Shown here in pieces: positions 16,558 through 25,126 of a DNA stretch of 64,000 nucleotides (position 1 is its first letter; each line of letters begins with the position of its first letter). The notes below the pieces were generated by a model that was given only the letters and a program-made list of their open reading frames with translations, made no database searches and was not told the DNA's origin. Origin of the DNA: Rhodoferax sp. Lineage in GTDB: Bacteria > Pseudomonadota > Gammaproteobacteria > Burkholderiales > Burkholderiaceae_C. The stretch is taken from NCBI RefSeq assembly GCF_012927445.1, contig NZ_JABBPD010000001.1:124001-188000 (forward strand), in the 5' to 3' direction. Made by a program: the position numbers and the translations under genes.

Positions 16558-17301
16558 TCAGGCGGAGATGCTGGTCAGATCAGACTCGCTCAACCAGCGC
16601 CACTGGCCCGGGGCCAAGTCGTCGGGCAGCCGCAAGCCGCCAATTTGCGAGCGGCTCAAAGCCTCCACCCGGTTGCTGACCGCCGCTACCATGCGTTTGA
16701 CCTGGTGGTATTTGCCTTCGGTCAGCGTCAGACGCAGATGATGGCTGGACACCGCCTCGCACGCCGCCGCCCGCACCGGTTTCGGGTCATCGTCCAGCAC
16801 CACGCCCGCCAGCAGCTTGTTCACCTGCACCTCGTCCAGCGGATGTTTCACGGTCACTTCGTACACCTTGGGCACATGATGCCGCGGCGAACTCATGCGG
16901 TGGATGAACTTGCCGTCATCGGTCAACAGCAACAGCCCGGTGGTGTCCTGGTCAAGCCGCCCGACCGCCTGCACGCCCTGCACCGCACCTTTTTGCGGCC
17001 GCAAACGCAGCGGCGACGGCAGCAAGGTGTAAATGCTGGGATGGGTCGAGGGCTTTTGTGAACACTCCGTGTTGGTGGGCTTGTTCAGCATCACATAGGC
17101 TTTTTCATGGTACGGCCAGTCCACGCCCTGGACCCGAAAGCGCAAGCCTTCCGCTATAAATTCAGTAGCTGATTGCGCACAGAGGACGGGGGCTAGCGCC
17201 TCATTTGACTCATAAACCTGCACCAGACCCTGCTGAACCAGGCCAGCACACACGCGGCGGGTACCAAAACCCTGGGAAAAAAGAATATCTTGTAACTGCA
17301 T
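16558..17301 (-). CDS. rsuA: 16S rRNA pseudouridine synthase, RsuA-like
   Basis: Isomerises a uridine in 16S rRNA (position 516 in E. coli RsuA). 247 residues with an N-terminal S4-like RNA-binding segment (QDILFSQGFGTRRVCAGLV). The catalytic motif is VGRLDQDTTGLLLLTDDG with its Asp, and EGKYHQVKRMVAA is typical of the RsuA/RluB/E/F family. The ATG at 17301 starts the S4 domain; a longer frame to 17391 adds 30 residues unlike the family. Residues about 32-50 (SNEALAPVLCAQSATEFIA), in the linker after the S4 domain, are encoded by an antisense-oriented copy of the dispersed repeat that kept the frame open. Confidence 0.92.
   Translation of the reverse strand: MQLQDILFSQGFGTRRVCAGLVQQGLVQVYESNEALAPVLCAQSATEFIAEGLRFRVQGVDWPYHEKAYVMLNKPTNTECSQKPSTHPSIYTLLPSPLRLRPQKGAVQGVQAVGRLDQDTTGLLLLTDDGKFIHRMSSPRHHVPKVYEVTVKHPLDEVQVNKLLAGVVLDDDPKPVRAAACEAVSSHHLRLTLTEGKYHQVKRMVAAVSNRVEALSRSQIGGLRLPDDLAPGQWRWLSESDLTSISA
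17153..17206 (+). repeat. Dispersed repeat copy R2 inside rsuA
   Basis: Full-length copy: GCTATAAATTCAGTAGCT, GATTGCGCACAGA, GGACGGGGGCTAGCGCC, TCATTT. It is antisense to rsuA and inserted without frame disruption in the linker between the S4 domain and the catalytic domain. Confidence 0.85.
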
Positions 17302-17385
17302 GCCCCGAGTATCGCAAAGCCTGGTCGACCCCCGCAGGGTGGCCTTAAGCCAACGCACGCCCTGTTGGATCAAAAAATAATTAAC

Positions 17386-17407
17386 AGACAAGAATTATTC
17401 TCATTTA
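17386..17407 (+). promoter_or_regulatory. Probable Fur box
   Basis: The core AAGAATTATTCTCATT contains the exact dyad AGAAT-T-ATTCT and matches 15 of 16 positions of the GAGAATTATTCTCATT type of Fur site. It lies in the 297-base region between rsuA and the ferritin-like gene, ten bases before a short open frame. Confidence 0.55.
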
Positions 17408-17417
17408 GAATCCACTG

Positions 17418-17546
17418 ATGAACTCTTGCTCTCCCTTGCAAAAAATGGATTCATGGTTTGCTTCAAATGCCATACCGCAAGCAAGTCGCAGCATCACGGC
17501 GGTTTATGACGGAAGAGTTGGAAGCGCAAAAACAGGGTTTGTTTAA
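17418..17546 (+). other. Short open frame behind the Fur box, coding status unclear
   Basis: An ATG at 17418 opens a 42-codon frame (begins MNSCSPLQKMDSWF) just after the Fur-like box. A second, overlapping frame of 31 codons starts at 17467 (MPYRKQVAASRRFMTEELEA). Neither resembles HemP or Bfd, the small iron proteins that often sit here, and no clear ribosome-binding site marks either. The stretch may instead be the leader of the ferritin-like gene. Confidence 0.2.
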
Positions 17547-17598
17547 TGGTCTGAATGCTTAAGAATATGGATCCGATTTAACTTTACTGGAGCACAAC

Positions 17599-18054
17599 AT
17601 GGACGACGCAAAGAATCAAATCGCAATTGACGCCCTCAACCGCATCATGGAGCTGGAACTGGCAGGCGTTGTGAAATACACGCATTACTCGCTCATGGTT
17701 TACGGCTACAACCGCATTCCGATCGTTTCCTGGCTCAAAAGCAATGCGCAAGAAGGTCTTGACCATGCCCACAAGGCGGGCGAACTGGTGACTTTGCTGG
17801 GCGGCCACCCCTCTTTGAAGATTGGGGCCCTGCTTGAAACGGAAAAACACGACATCGGCGACATTCTTCATGAAAGCCTTGTCCATGAAAAAACCGCCCT
17901 CGCCGCTTATTACGATCTATTGAAAATTGCCGAAGGAAACTCCGTCTTGCTTGAGGAATACGCCCGGGAAATGATCGTTCAGGAAGAATTGCATCTGGAT
18001 GAAGTGAACAAGATGCTACGCAGACCGGGCGCCATTGAGCCGTTCAAAGCGTAA
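17599..18054 (+). CDS. Bacterioferritin-like ferritin-family protein
   Basis: 151-residue four-helix protein of the ferritin-like superfamily, likely an iron-storage or iron-detoxifying protein. Di-iron ligand candidates are Glu in MELELAGVVKYTHY (helix 1), E-x2-H in QEGLDHAHKAGEL (helix 2), Glu in HESLVHEKTALAAYY (helix 3) and E-x2-H in VQEELHLDEV (helix 4). It is slightly shorter than standard Bfr, and no heme-ligand Met is obvious in the expected helix-2 position. The start ATG follows ACTGGAG. A Fur-like site about 190 bases upstream is consistent with iron control. A terminator follows the gene. Confidence 0.85.
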   Translation: MDDAKNQIAIDALNRIMELELAGVVKYTHYSLMVYGYNRIPIVSWLKSNAQEGLDHAHKAGELVTLLGGHPSLKIGALLETEKHDIGDILHESLVHEKTALAAYYDLLKIAEGNSVLLEEYAREMIVQEELHLDEVNKMLRRPGAIEPFKA

Positions 18055-18095
18055 CCATGCACCACGATGCGCCAGCCAGCCTGACGCGACGAAAA

Positions 18096-18117
18096 AAAGG
18101 CACCTTACGGTGCCTTT
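18096..18117. terminator. Rho-independent terminator after the ferritin-like gene
   Basis: Stem AAAGGCACC / GGTGCCTTT with a four-base loop and an A run on the left. It lies between the convergent ferritin-like and HiPIP genes, so it can serve both. Confidence 0.75.
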
Positions 18118-18164
18118 GATGGTTCAGGGGAGCCCTTATCTCCAGCGCCCTGAACGAGCCAAAC

Positions 18165-18470
18165 TTAGGCCTTCTTGGCGTAAGCGCTGCACCAGCCTTT
18201 GGCGGCCACTTGCTTGCCAGCAAACAAGGGGCAAGGACCAGCAGCAGCGCCGGCTTTACCTTGGTACAAGGCGCAGTTGGCGCAGTTCTGGCCAGCAGCA
18301 AACTTGGGGAATTTAACCTTGTCTGCCTTGGTAGCATCCGCCTTGTAGCCGAGTGCTGTAGCCTGGGCATCAGTTTCAGCGACCATGGCACCTTGGGCCA
18401 TAGCGTTACCGGCCAGCAAGGCAGTGCTGGCAAAACTGATTTGAGCAATAAATTCGCGACGGTTGGTCAT
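18165..18470 (-). CDS. High-potential iron-sulfur protein (HiPIP)
   Basis: Small periplasmic electron carrier with a single [4Fe-4S] cluster. 101 residues. The N-terminus NRREFIAQISFASTALLAG looks like a Tat signal with RR, as expected because the folded cluster protein is exported by Tat. The four cluster cysteines are visible as CANC, GPCP and GWCSAY, with the usual spacing and the GWC end. HiPIPs carry electrons from cytochrome bc1 or sulfur/arsenite enzymes to terminal acceptors, often in phototrophic or facultative beta-proteobacteria. It is a single-gene unit. Confidence 0.93.
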   Translation of the reverse strand: MTNRREFIAQISFASTALLAGNAMAQGAMVAETDAQATALGYKADATKADKVKFPKFAAGQNCANCALYQGKAGAAAGPCPLFAGKQVAAKGWCSAYAKKA

Positions 18471-18620
18471 GGTATGTTTCCAGAGTTGTTAATAACAGGC
18501 GCACGCTGCACGAATCGGCGCAGTTGGTGACACCCGGTATTGTGATCCATTCGTTTGGGCTTATTAAAAAACCGACCCCAATACCCGGCTAATCCAGTCA
18601 GGTGCTGCCGCCCCAAACAA

Positions 18621-18642
18621 AAAAACCGCCCGAAGGCGGCTT
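18621..18642 (-). terminator. Terminator of the nucleoside ABC transporter operon
   Basis: On the minus strand: GCCGCC TTCG GGCGG followed by seven T residues. It lies about 20 bases past the stop of the BMP-family gene. Confidence 0.75.
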
Positions 18643-18662
18643 GTCAGACCCGTTGCAATCAA

Positions 18663-19820
18663 TTACTTATTGCCAGGCACCTTGCCCTCGACGCCCTTGA
18701 CAAAGAAGTTCAAACCACCCAAAAACTTGTCATCAGCAACCATGTCCTTGGCAATCTGCATCTTGCCGGTATTGTCGGCAATCGGGCCTTTCCAGATGAC
18801 AAAACTGCCATCGGCGAGGCCTTTTTTGACTTCATCCACCCGGGCTTTGGTCTCAGCCGGCACGTCTTCTGCAATGGAGACCAGATCGATCGCCCCTTCC
18901 TTCACCCCCCACCAGGTGTGGGAGCCGCCGGTCCATTTGCCGTCCAGGACTTCTTGCGTGGCCTTGATGTAGTACGGACCCCAGTTGATCACGGCAGACG
19001 CCAAATGCGCTTTCGGGCCGTAGGCGGTCATGTCGGAATCCCAGCCAAAAGCGCGCTTGCCTTTGGCCTCGGCGGCCTTGAGCACGGCCGGCGAATCGGT
19101 ATTTTGAAACAAGATGTCAGCGCCACCGTTCATCAGCGAGGTGGCGGCTTCGGTTTCTTTCGGCGGGTCAAACCAGCCATTCACCCACACCACTTTGGTC
19201 TTGATCTTGGGATTGCTCGACTGGGCGCCCAAAGTGAAGCTGTTGATGTTGCGGATCACTTCCGGAATTGGCACCGAGGCCACCACGCCCAGCGTGTTGG
19301 TCTTGGTCATCTTGCCGGCGATCACCCCCGCCATATAGGCCCCTTCATAGGTGCGGCTGTCATAGGTGCGCATGTTCTCGGCCTGCTTGTAGCCGGTGGC
19401 GTGCTCAAACTTGACATCCTTGATGTCGGCGGCCACTTTCAGCATCGGCTCCATGTAGCCAAACGTGGTGCCAAAAATCAGCTTGTTGCCTTGGCTGGCC
19501 ATGTCGCGAATCACGCGTTCGGCGTCGGCCGATTCAGGTACGTTCTCGACAAACGAGGTCTGGATCTTGTCACCGAATTCTTTTTCCAGCGCTTTGCGGC
19601 CGTTGTCGTGCGCAAAAGACCAGCCGCCGTCGCCCACCGGGCCCACGTAGGCAAAAGCAATCTTCAGCGGCTCCGGCTTGGGCGCCGGGGCCGAGGCGGC
19701 GGGCGCAGGCGTCGGCGCCGCAACCGGCTCCTCCTTTTTGCCACACCCCACCAGCGCAGCGGAGGCCACGGCGGTGAGGGCTGCGATTTTGAGTAGCGAG
19801 CGTTTTTGCAGGTCAGTCAT
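18663..19820 (-). CDS. BMP-family (PnrA-like) nucleoside-binding lipoprotein
   Basis: Substrate-binding lipoprotein of a nucleoside/purine ABC importer. 385 residues. The signal peptide ends with the lipobox LVGC near residue 26, followed by a long Ala/Pro linker. The mature domain starts IAFAYVGPVGDGGWSFAHDNGR, the Trp/Phe nucleobase-stacking segment typical of BMP proteins. Further motifs include FGTTFGYMEP and GWDSDMTAYGP. It is the last gene of a four-gene operon (ATPase, two permeases, binding protein) that diverges from xanthine dehydrogenase. This strongly suggests that the cargo is a purine base or nucleoside, perhaps xanthine or hypoxanthine, for degradation. Confidence 0.92.
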   Translation of the reverse strand: MTDLQKRSLLKIAALTAVASAALVGCGKKEEPVAAPTPAPAASAPAPKPEPLKIAFAYVGPVGDGGWSFAHDNGRKALEKEFGDKIQTSFVENVPESADAERVIRDMASQGNKLIFGTTFGYMEPMLKVAADIKDVKFEHATGYKQAENMRTYDSRTYEGAYMAGVIAGKMTKTNTLGVVASVPIPEVIRNINSFTLGAQSSNPKIKTKVVWVNGWFDPPKETEAATSLMNGGADILFQNTDSPAVLKAAEAKGKRAFGWDSDMTAYGPKAHLASAVINWGPYYIKATQEVLDGKWTGGSHTWWGVKEGAIDLVSIAEDVPAETKARVDEVKKGLADGSFVIWKGPIADNTGKMQIAKDMVADDKFLGGLNFFVKGVEGKVPGNK

Positions 19821-19886
19821 GTCAAATCCTTCTTGAGAGGGGGTGGCGACAGGGTTGAAAAAAGTTCAGTGATGAACCAGGGGAAA

Positions 19887-20810
19887 TCAGGAACCAGGGT
19901 AGAAAGGTTTGCCAATCGAGGTCGGCATGTTGATGCGAATCCAGTGCGGATTGCGCGAAATAAGCGCCAGCACCACGATGGTCGAAACATAGGGCAACAT
20001 GGTCAAAAATTGGCTGGGCACCTCCACGCCAATCCCCTGCAAGTGAAACTGCAGCATGGTCACGCCACCAAACAAATAGGCCCCCAGCAGCACCCGGGCC
20101 GGGCGCCAGGTGGCAAACGTGGTCAGGGCCAGGGCGATCCAGCCTTTGCCGGCCACCATGCCTTCAACCCACAAGGGCGTGTAAACAATCGAGAGATAGG
20201 CGCCGGCCAGGCCGCACAGCGCCCCGCCGGCCACCACGGCCAGCAGGCGGATGCGGCGCACCGGGTAGCCCAGCGCATGCGCCGACTCCGGGCTTTCGCC
20301 AACACTGCGCAACACCAGTCCGGCACGGGTGCGGTACAAGAACCAGATCATGCCCAACGCCAACACGACCGTCAAATACACCAGCGGATGATGTCGAAAA
20401 AATGCCGGGCCCAGCAACGGAATGTCGGCCAGATAAGGAATGGCAAAGCTGGGCCGCGCCGGAATCTTCTCCTGCACATAGCCGATGCCGACAAAGGCAG
20501 AAAACCCGGCCCCAAACAGGCTCACCGCCAGGCCGGTGGCGTATTGATTGGTGTTGAGCCAAATCACCAGCCCCCCAAAAATCAGGGCCAGCAAAGCGCC
20601 CGCGCCCATGCCGGCGGCAAACCCCAGTACATCACTGCCGGTGTGGACGACGGCGGCAAAACCGGCGATGGCGGCGCACAACATCATGCCCTCGGCGCCG
20701 AGGTTGACGATGCCGGCCTTCTCGTTGATCAACAGCCCCAACGAGGCCAGGGCGAGCACGGTGCCAGCGTTGAGGGTGGCGGCGATCAGCAAGGCGTAGG
20801 ATTCCATCAT
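19887..20810 (-). CDS. Nucleoside ABC transporter permease 2
   Basis: 307-residue inner-membrane permease of the BPD_transp_2 family (NupQ/YufQ-like). About eight to nine hydrophobic helices, with the conserved EKAGIVNLGAEGMMLCAA loop near residues 27-44 and a GLAGAYLSI motif. Its ATG at 20810 overlaps the TGA of the first permease (ATGA), so translation is coupled; a second ATG follows immediately at 20807. It pairs with the longer permease to form the channel of the purine-type importer. Confidence 0.92.
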   Translation of the reverse strand: MMESYALLIAATLNAGTVLALASLGLLINEKAGIVNLGAEGMMLCAAIAGFAAVVHTGSDVLGFAAGMGAGALLALIFGGLVIWLNTNQYATGLAVSLFGAGFSAFVGIGYVQEKIPARPSFAIPYLADIPLLGPAFFRHHPLVYLTVVLALGMIWFLYRTRAGLVLRSVGESPESAHALGYPVRRIRLLAVVAGGALCGLAGAYLSIVYTPLWVEGMVAGKGWIALALTTFATWRPARVLLGAYLFGGVTMLQFHLQGIGVEVPSQFLTMLPYVSTIVVLALISRNPHWIRINMPTSIGKPFYPGS

Positions 20811-21862
20811 TTCTTCCACTTCAACCGGTAATTCACCAGCGTATCGCACGCCAGCAAGGTGAACAACAGCAAGCCCTGGAACACGCCAGTCAGCGACTTG
20901 GGCAATCCCAAACGTGACTGTGCGAGTTCACCGCCGATATAAAACATGCTCATCAGCAGGGCAGAAAACACCATCCCCACCGGGTGCAAGCGCCCGACAA
21001 AGGCGACGATGATGGCGGCAAAACCGTAGCCGGCCGGCACATAAGAGGTCAGCTGTCCAATCGGCCCGGCTACCTCAAGGGCACCCGCCAGCCCGGCCAT
21101 GCCGCCCGACACCAACAAGGCCACCCACAAGGCGCGGCGTGAAGAAAACCCGGCATAACGGGCCGCCGCCGGGGCCAGGCCCCCCACTTGCTGGGCAAAG
21201 CCGGCGCGGGTGCGAAACAAAAATATCCAGATTCCGACAACGCCAATCAACGCCAGAAACACGCCAATGCTGACGCGCGAACCGTCAAACAAGCGTGGAA
21301 TGCGGGTCACAAGATCGAAGGTTTTGGTCTGCGGAAAGTTGTAACCCTGCGGGTCTTTCCAGGGGCCGGACACCATGTAGCTGAGCACCTGCACCGCCAC
21401 ATACACCAGCATCAGACTGACCAGAATTTCGTTGGCGTTGAAACGATCCCGCAGCCAGGCGGTGATGGCGGCCCAGAACATGCCGCCCAAAACACCGGCC
21501 AGAATAATGGGAACCACAATCCAGCTGCCGGTGGTTTTGTCCGCCAGCAGCGCCACGCCGCTGGCGGCAATGGCGCCCAGCACATACTGGCCTTCGGCGC
21601 CAATATTCCAGACGTTGGAGCGAAAACACACCGCCAGCCCCAGGGCGATCAACAGCAAAGGCGTGGCCTTGACGGTCAATTCACCGAGGGCATAAGCGCT
21701 GCGGATCGGCTCCCAGAAAAACATCTGTAGTCCGCTCACCGGGTCTTTGTCCAAAGCGACAAACAGCACGACACCAATCAGGACCGTGACCAGCAAGGCC
21801 AGCACGGGCGAGGCCAAGCTCCACAGTTTGGAGGGTTGCGGCCGGGCTTCCAGCTTAAGCAT
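20807..21862 (-). CDS. Nucleoside ABC transporter permease 1
   Basis: 351-residue membrane permease of the BPD_transp_2 family (NupP/YufP-like). Motifs include FRSNVWNIGAEGQYVLGAIAA near residue 80-100 and GGMAGLAGALEVAG. The ATG at 21862 is chosen because GGAGGT lies four to five bases upstream; it overlaps the end of the ATPase gene by eight bases. A longer frame would run far into the ATPase gene. It forms the heterodimeric channel with the following permease. Confidence 0.92.
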   Translation of the reverse strand: MLKLEARPQPSKLWSLASPVLALLVTVLIGVVLFVALDKDPVSGLQMFFWEPIRSAYALGELTVKATPLLLIALGLAVCFRSNVWNIGAEGQYVLGAIAASGVALLADKTTGSWIVVPIILAGVLGGMFWAAITAWLRDRFNANEILVSLMLVYVAVQVLSYMVSGPWKDPQGYNFPQTKTFDLVTRIPRLFDGSRVSIGVFLALIGVVGIWIFLFRTRAGFAQQVGGLAPAAARYAGFSSRRALWVALLVSGGMAGLAGALEVAGPIGQLTSYVPAGYGFAAIIVAFVGRLHPVGMVFSALLMSMFYIGGELAQSRLGLPKSLTGVFQGLLLFTLLACDTLVNYRLKWKK

Positions 21863-23426
21863 GCTGACCTCCGACCAAATCAGTTGGGGCGAGAGAAGCC
21901 AAGTGTTCTTGCACCTCCTCGTGCCACAAACCACTCATCCAGGCGCCGATTTTTGCCACGCTGGCGTCCCCGATCGGTACCGCGGGCGACAGCCGGCCGC
22001 GGGCAATCACATGCAGCCGGTCGCTCAGTTCAAACAACTCGTCCAGTTCTTCGCTGACCACCAGCACGGCACAGCCGGCATCGCGCAAGGCCAGAATTTC
22101 GCCGCGAATCTGTGCTGCCGCTCCCACATCCACGCCCCAGGTCGGCTGCGACACGATGAACAGGGTGGGCTGGGCATCAATTTCACGGCCGACAATGAAT
22201 TTTTGCAAATTGCCGCCCGACAGCGAACGTGCCGCTGCGCGGGGGCCGCCCGCTTTCACGTTGAAGCGTTTGATGATGTGCGCCGCATGGGTTTCGAGTT
22301 GCCGCACTTTGATCCAGCCACCGGCAAAGCGCGGGCTGGAAATGGCTTCATGGCGCGTCAACAACAGGTTGTGCGCCAGCCCCAGCGTCGGCACCGCACC
22401 GCGACCGAGCCGTTCTTCCGGCACAAAATGCAGGCCCAGCTTGCGCCGTCCCCCCGGATGCAGGCGCGACGCATCGACCGCCCCGATCCGGATTGACCCC
22501 GGACTTGAGCGCACATCTTCGCCCGACAGGGCGTACAGCAATTCTTTCTGGCCGTTGCCGGACACCCCGGCAATGCCGACAACTTCGCCCGCCCGCACCT
22601 CCAGCGTGATGCCGTCCAGGTCCACGCCAAACTGGTCTTCGCGGGCCAGCGTCAAGTCTTGCACCTGCAGCACCGGCACGCCGACCTTGGGCGCGCGCCG
22701 CGTCAGCAAGGGCGGCTCGGCACCAATCATCATTTTGGACAAGGAGGCGTTGGTCTCCTGGGCCGGATTGCAGACCCCGGTCACCTGGCCGGCGCGCAGC
22801 ACGGTACAGGCGTTGCACAACTCGCGAATTTCATGCAGCTTGTGGCTGATGTACAAAATGCTGCAGCCCTCAGAGGCCAGTTTTTTGAGCACCACAAACA
22901 GCTTCTCCACCGCTTGCGGTGTCAGCACCGAGGTCGGCTCATCCAGGATCAGCAGCTGCGGGTTGGTCAGCAGGGCGCGGATGATTTCCACCCGCTGCAT
23001 CTCGCCCACGCTCAGCGTGTGCACCGGTCGGCTGGGGTCGATGTCCAGCCCGTATTCCGACGCTTTGGCGGCGATGCTGTGCGTGACTTCGGCCAGACTC
23101 AAGCGCTTGCTTAAGCCCAGCCAGACGTTTTCGGCCACCGTGATGGTGTCAAACAGGCTGAAATGCTGAAACACCATGCTGATGCCCAAGGCCCTGGCTT
23201 CTTGCGGGTTGCGAATCAGCACCGGGCGGCCATTGAACACCACCGTGCCGGCGTCCGGCTTGACCGCGCCGTAGATGATTTTCATCAGCGTCGATTTACC
23301 GGCGCCGTTTTCGCCCAGCACCGCATGGGTCTCGCCCGGCATGACCGTCAGCGACACGTCGCGGTTCGCCACCACGCCGGGGTAACTTTTGGTGATGCCC
23401 GCCAGATGCAGTCGGGGGCTTGTCAT
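21855..23426 (-). CDS. Nucleoside ABC transporter ATPase with two nucleotide-binding domains
   Basis: About 523 residues with two fused ABC domains, as in sugar/nucleoside (RbsA/NupO) ATPases. The first domain has Walker A GENGAGKST, signature LSVGEMQRVEI and Walker B LLILDEPTSVL. The second has GVSGNGQKELL, a degenerate Walker A, and SLSGGNLQKFIVGREI. Degeneracy of the second site is normal for this family. The start is uncertain: ATG at 23426 is used, while a GTG at 23453 would add nine residues; neither has a clear ribosome-binding site. It is the first gene of the importer operon, divergent from xdhA. Confidence 0.9.
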   Translation of the reverse strand: MTSPRLHLAGITKSYPGVVANRDVSLTVMPGETHAVLGENGAGKSTLMKIIYGAVKPDAGTVVFNGRPVLIRNPQEARALGISMVFQHFSLFDTITVAENVWLGLSKRLSLAEVTHSIAAKASEYGLDIDPSRPVHTLSVGEMQRVEIIRALLTNPQLLILDEPTSVLTPQAVEKLFVVLKKLASEGCSILYISHKLHEIRELCNACTVLRAGQVTGVCNPAQETNASLSKMMIGAEPPLLTRRAPKVGVPVLQVQDLTLAREDQFGVDLDGITLEVRAGEVVGIAGVSGNGQKELLYALSGEDVRSSPGSIRIGAVDASRLHPGGRRKLGLHFVPEERLGRGAVPTLGLAHNLLLTRHEAISSPRFAGGWIKVRQLETHAAHIIKRFNVKAGGPRAAARSLSGGNLQKFIVGREIDAQPTLFIVSQPTWGVDVGAAAQIRGEILALRDAGCAVLVVSEELDELFELSDRLHVIARGRLSPAVPIGDASVAKIGAWMSGLWHEEVQEHLASLAPTDLVGGQHA

Positions 23427-23647
23427 GGAGCGGGTGATTTCATTTTGGGTCACAGTATCGGCCGATGGCCATCACATGCAAAGTTGATGCCAGAATAATT
23501 AAAAGGAGGACCGTCGCCCTGCATCGGCCGGGCGCAAACCTTGCTTGCTTTCGCCGGGACCGAGGTCCTATGCTAGCCTAAACAGCAACGCTCACTTCGA
23601 GTACTTCATCCTGCTTTTTTATGACCCTCGCGCCCAAGGACCTGCCC

Positions 23648-25126
23648 ATGAACCACCCAGTCATCCAATTTGTGCGGCGTGGCGAAATTGTCTCGCTGCG
23701 CGATGTACCGCCCACCCGCACCCTGCTGCAGGTGTTGCGTGAAGACCTGCATTGCACCGGCACCAAAGAGGGCTGCAACGAAGGCGACTGCGGCGCCTGC
23801 ACCGTGGTGCTGGGGAAAGCGCAGGGCAAGGGCGAAAACCAGCGCATCCACTACAGCGCCGTCAACAGCTGCATCCGCCTGGCGCATTCGGTCCATGGCC
23901 TGGCGCTGTGGACGGCCGAGGACCTGGCCGCAACGGGCGGCACGCTGCACCCGGCGCAACAGGCGATGGTGAACTGCCACGCCAGTCAATGCGGCTTTTG
24001 CACCCCCGGTTTTGTCATGAGCCTGTTTGGCCTGTACCAAAACCACGTCGCCCTGGGGGACACCGTGACCCGCGAACTGGCACAGCAAGCGCTGTCAGGC
24101 AATCTGTGCCGCTGCACCGGTTACCGGCCCATTCTGGACGCCGCACAACACATGGCCCAGCTGCCCGCGGTGCCGCTGGACGAATCCGATTTGCTACAAA
24201 AATTAGAGCTACTTGCGCAGACAGGACGGGGGCTAGAGGCCAATTCTTTGTATATTTCACCCAACACCCTGCCCGCCCTGCTGGCGGCCCGGGCGGCACA
24301 CCCCGATGCCCAGTTGGTAGCGGGCTGCACCGATGTGGGGCTGTGGATCAACAAACTGCACAAGCAGTTTGCCAAGGTGCTGGATGTGACGCGCGTGCCG
24401 GCGTTGCGCAACATTGAAGACGACCCGCACCACATTGCGATTGGCGCCGCCGTCACCTTGACGGACGCTTTTGCCGCCCTGGTGGCCGACCGGCCCCAGC
24501 TGCACACCTTTGCCACCCGCTTTGCCGGGCTGCCGGTGCGCAACTCGGGCACGCTGGGCGGCAACGTGGCCAATGGCTCCCCAATTGGCGACTCGATGCC
24601 GTTGCTGATTGCGCTCGGCGCCCAGGTGGTGCTGATGAGCGAGCGGGGCCATCGGGCCATGCCGCTGGAACAGTTCTACACCGGCTACCGCCAAAACATG
24701 CTGGCGGCGGACGAGGTGCTGGCCTGGATCAAGGTGCCCAAAGCGACGCCGGGCGAGCTGTTGCGGGTTTACAAAATCAGCAAGCGTTTTGACGACGACA
24801 TCTCGGCTGTCTGCCTGGCGATCAAGCTGCATTTGGCAGATGGCAAAGTGGCGCAAGCCTCCATCGGCGTCGGCGGTGTGGCCGCGACCCCCGTGCGGGC
24901 GCTCCAAACGGAAGCGGCCTTGCTCGGCCAAGCCTGGACGCTGGACACGGTGCAACAGGCCATCAGCACCCTGCGCGGTGAGTTTGCGCCGATCTCGGAC
25001 ATGCGGGCCTCCGCCAGCTACCGGGTGCAGGTGCTGGGCAATCTGCTGCAGCGCTTCTGGCTGGAGAGCCAGGGAATGGAACAGATCAACCTCGACGCCT
25101 TCACGCTGGCCGGAGAAAACACATGA
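23648..25126 (+). CDS. xdhA: Xanthine dehydrogenase small subunit (2Fe-2S and FAD domains)
   Basis: Electron-transfer subunit of the molybdenum hydroxylase that oxidises hypoxanthine and xanthine to urate. The first 2Fe-2S cluster ligands are in EGCNEGDCGAC, the second in CHASQCGFC and LCRCTGYRP. The FAD domain holds VAGCTDVG and LGGNVANGSPIGDSMP, the flavin-binding loop. The ATG at 23648 is chosen because AAGGA lies seven bases upstream; an upstream ATG adds nine residues. The linker between the iron-sulfur and FAD domains (LLQKLELLAQTGRGLEANSL) is encoded by a sense-oriented dispersed repeat. It overlaps xdhB by ATGA. Confidence 0.95.
   Translation: MNHPVIQFVRRGEIVSLRDVPPTRTLLQVLREDLHCTGTKEGCNEGDCGACTVVLGKAQGKGENQRIHYSAVNSCIRLAHSVHGLALWTAEDLAATGGTLHPAQQAMVNCHASQCGFCTPGFVMSLFGLYQNHVALGDTVTRELAQQALSGNLCRCTGYRPILDAAQHMAQLPAVPLDESDLLQKLELLAQTGRGLEANSLYISPNTLPALLAARAAHPDAQLVAGCTDVGLWINKLHKQFAKVLDVTRVPALRNIEDDPHHIAIGAAVTLTDAFAALVADRPQLHTFATRFAGLPVRNSGTLGGNVANGSPIGDSMPLLIALGAQVVLMSERGHRAMPLEQFYTGYRQNMLAADEVLAWIKVPKATPGELLRVYKISKRFDDDISAVCLAIKLHLADGKVAQASIGVGGVAATPVRALQTEAALLGQAWTLDTVQQAISTLRGEFAPISDMRASASYRVQVLGNLLQRFWLESQGMEQINLDAFTLAGENT
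24193..24247 (+). repeat. Dispersed repeat copy R3 inside xdhA
   Basis: GCTACAAAAATTAGAGCT, ACTTGCGCAGACA, GGACGGGGGCTAGAGGCC, AATTCT. It is in sense orientation and in frame, and makes up the linker between the 2Fe-2S and FAD domains of XdhA. Confidence 0.9.

Noticed and set aside
17418..17562. hemP (hemin uptake) gene behind the Fur box
   Set aside because: The position fits, but neither frame shows the HemP core or the LILTK end.
18555..19796. Plus-strand open frame of about 413 codons opposite the BMP-family gene
   Set aside because: It is the antisense shadow of a clear lipoprotein gene in GC-rich DNA; its translation has no recognisable domain and is rich in His/Arg/Gly/Val from reversed codons.
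23400..23430. GTCGGGGGCTTGTCATGG at the start of the nucleoside ATPase gene as another dispersed repeat
   Set aside because: Only the GGGGGCT part matches; no left hairpin or middle segment is present.
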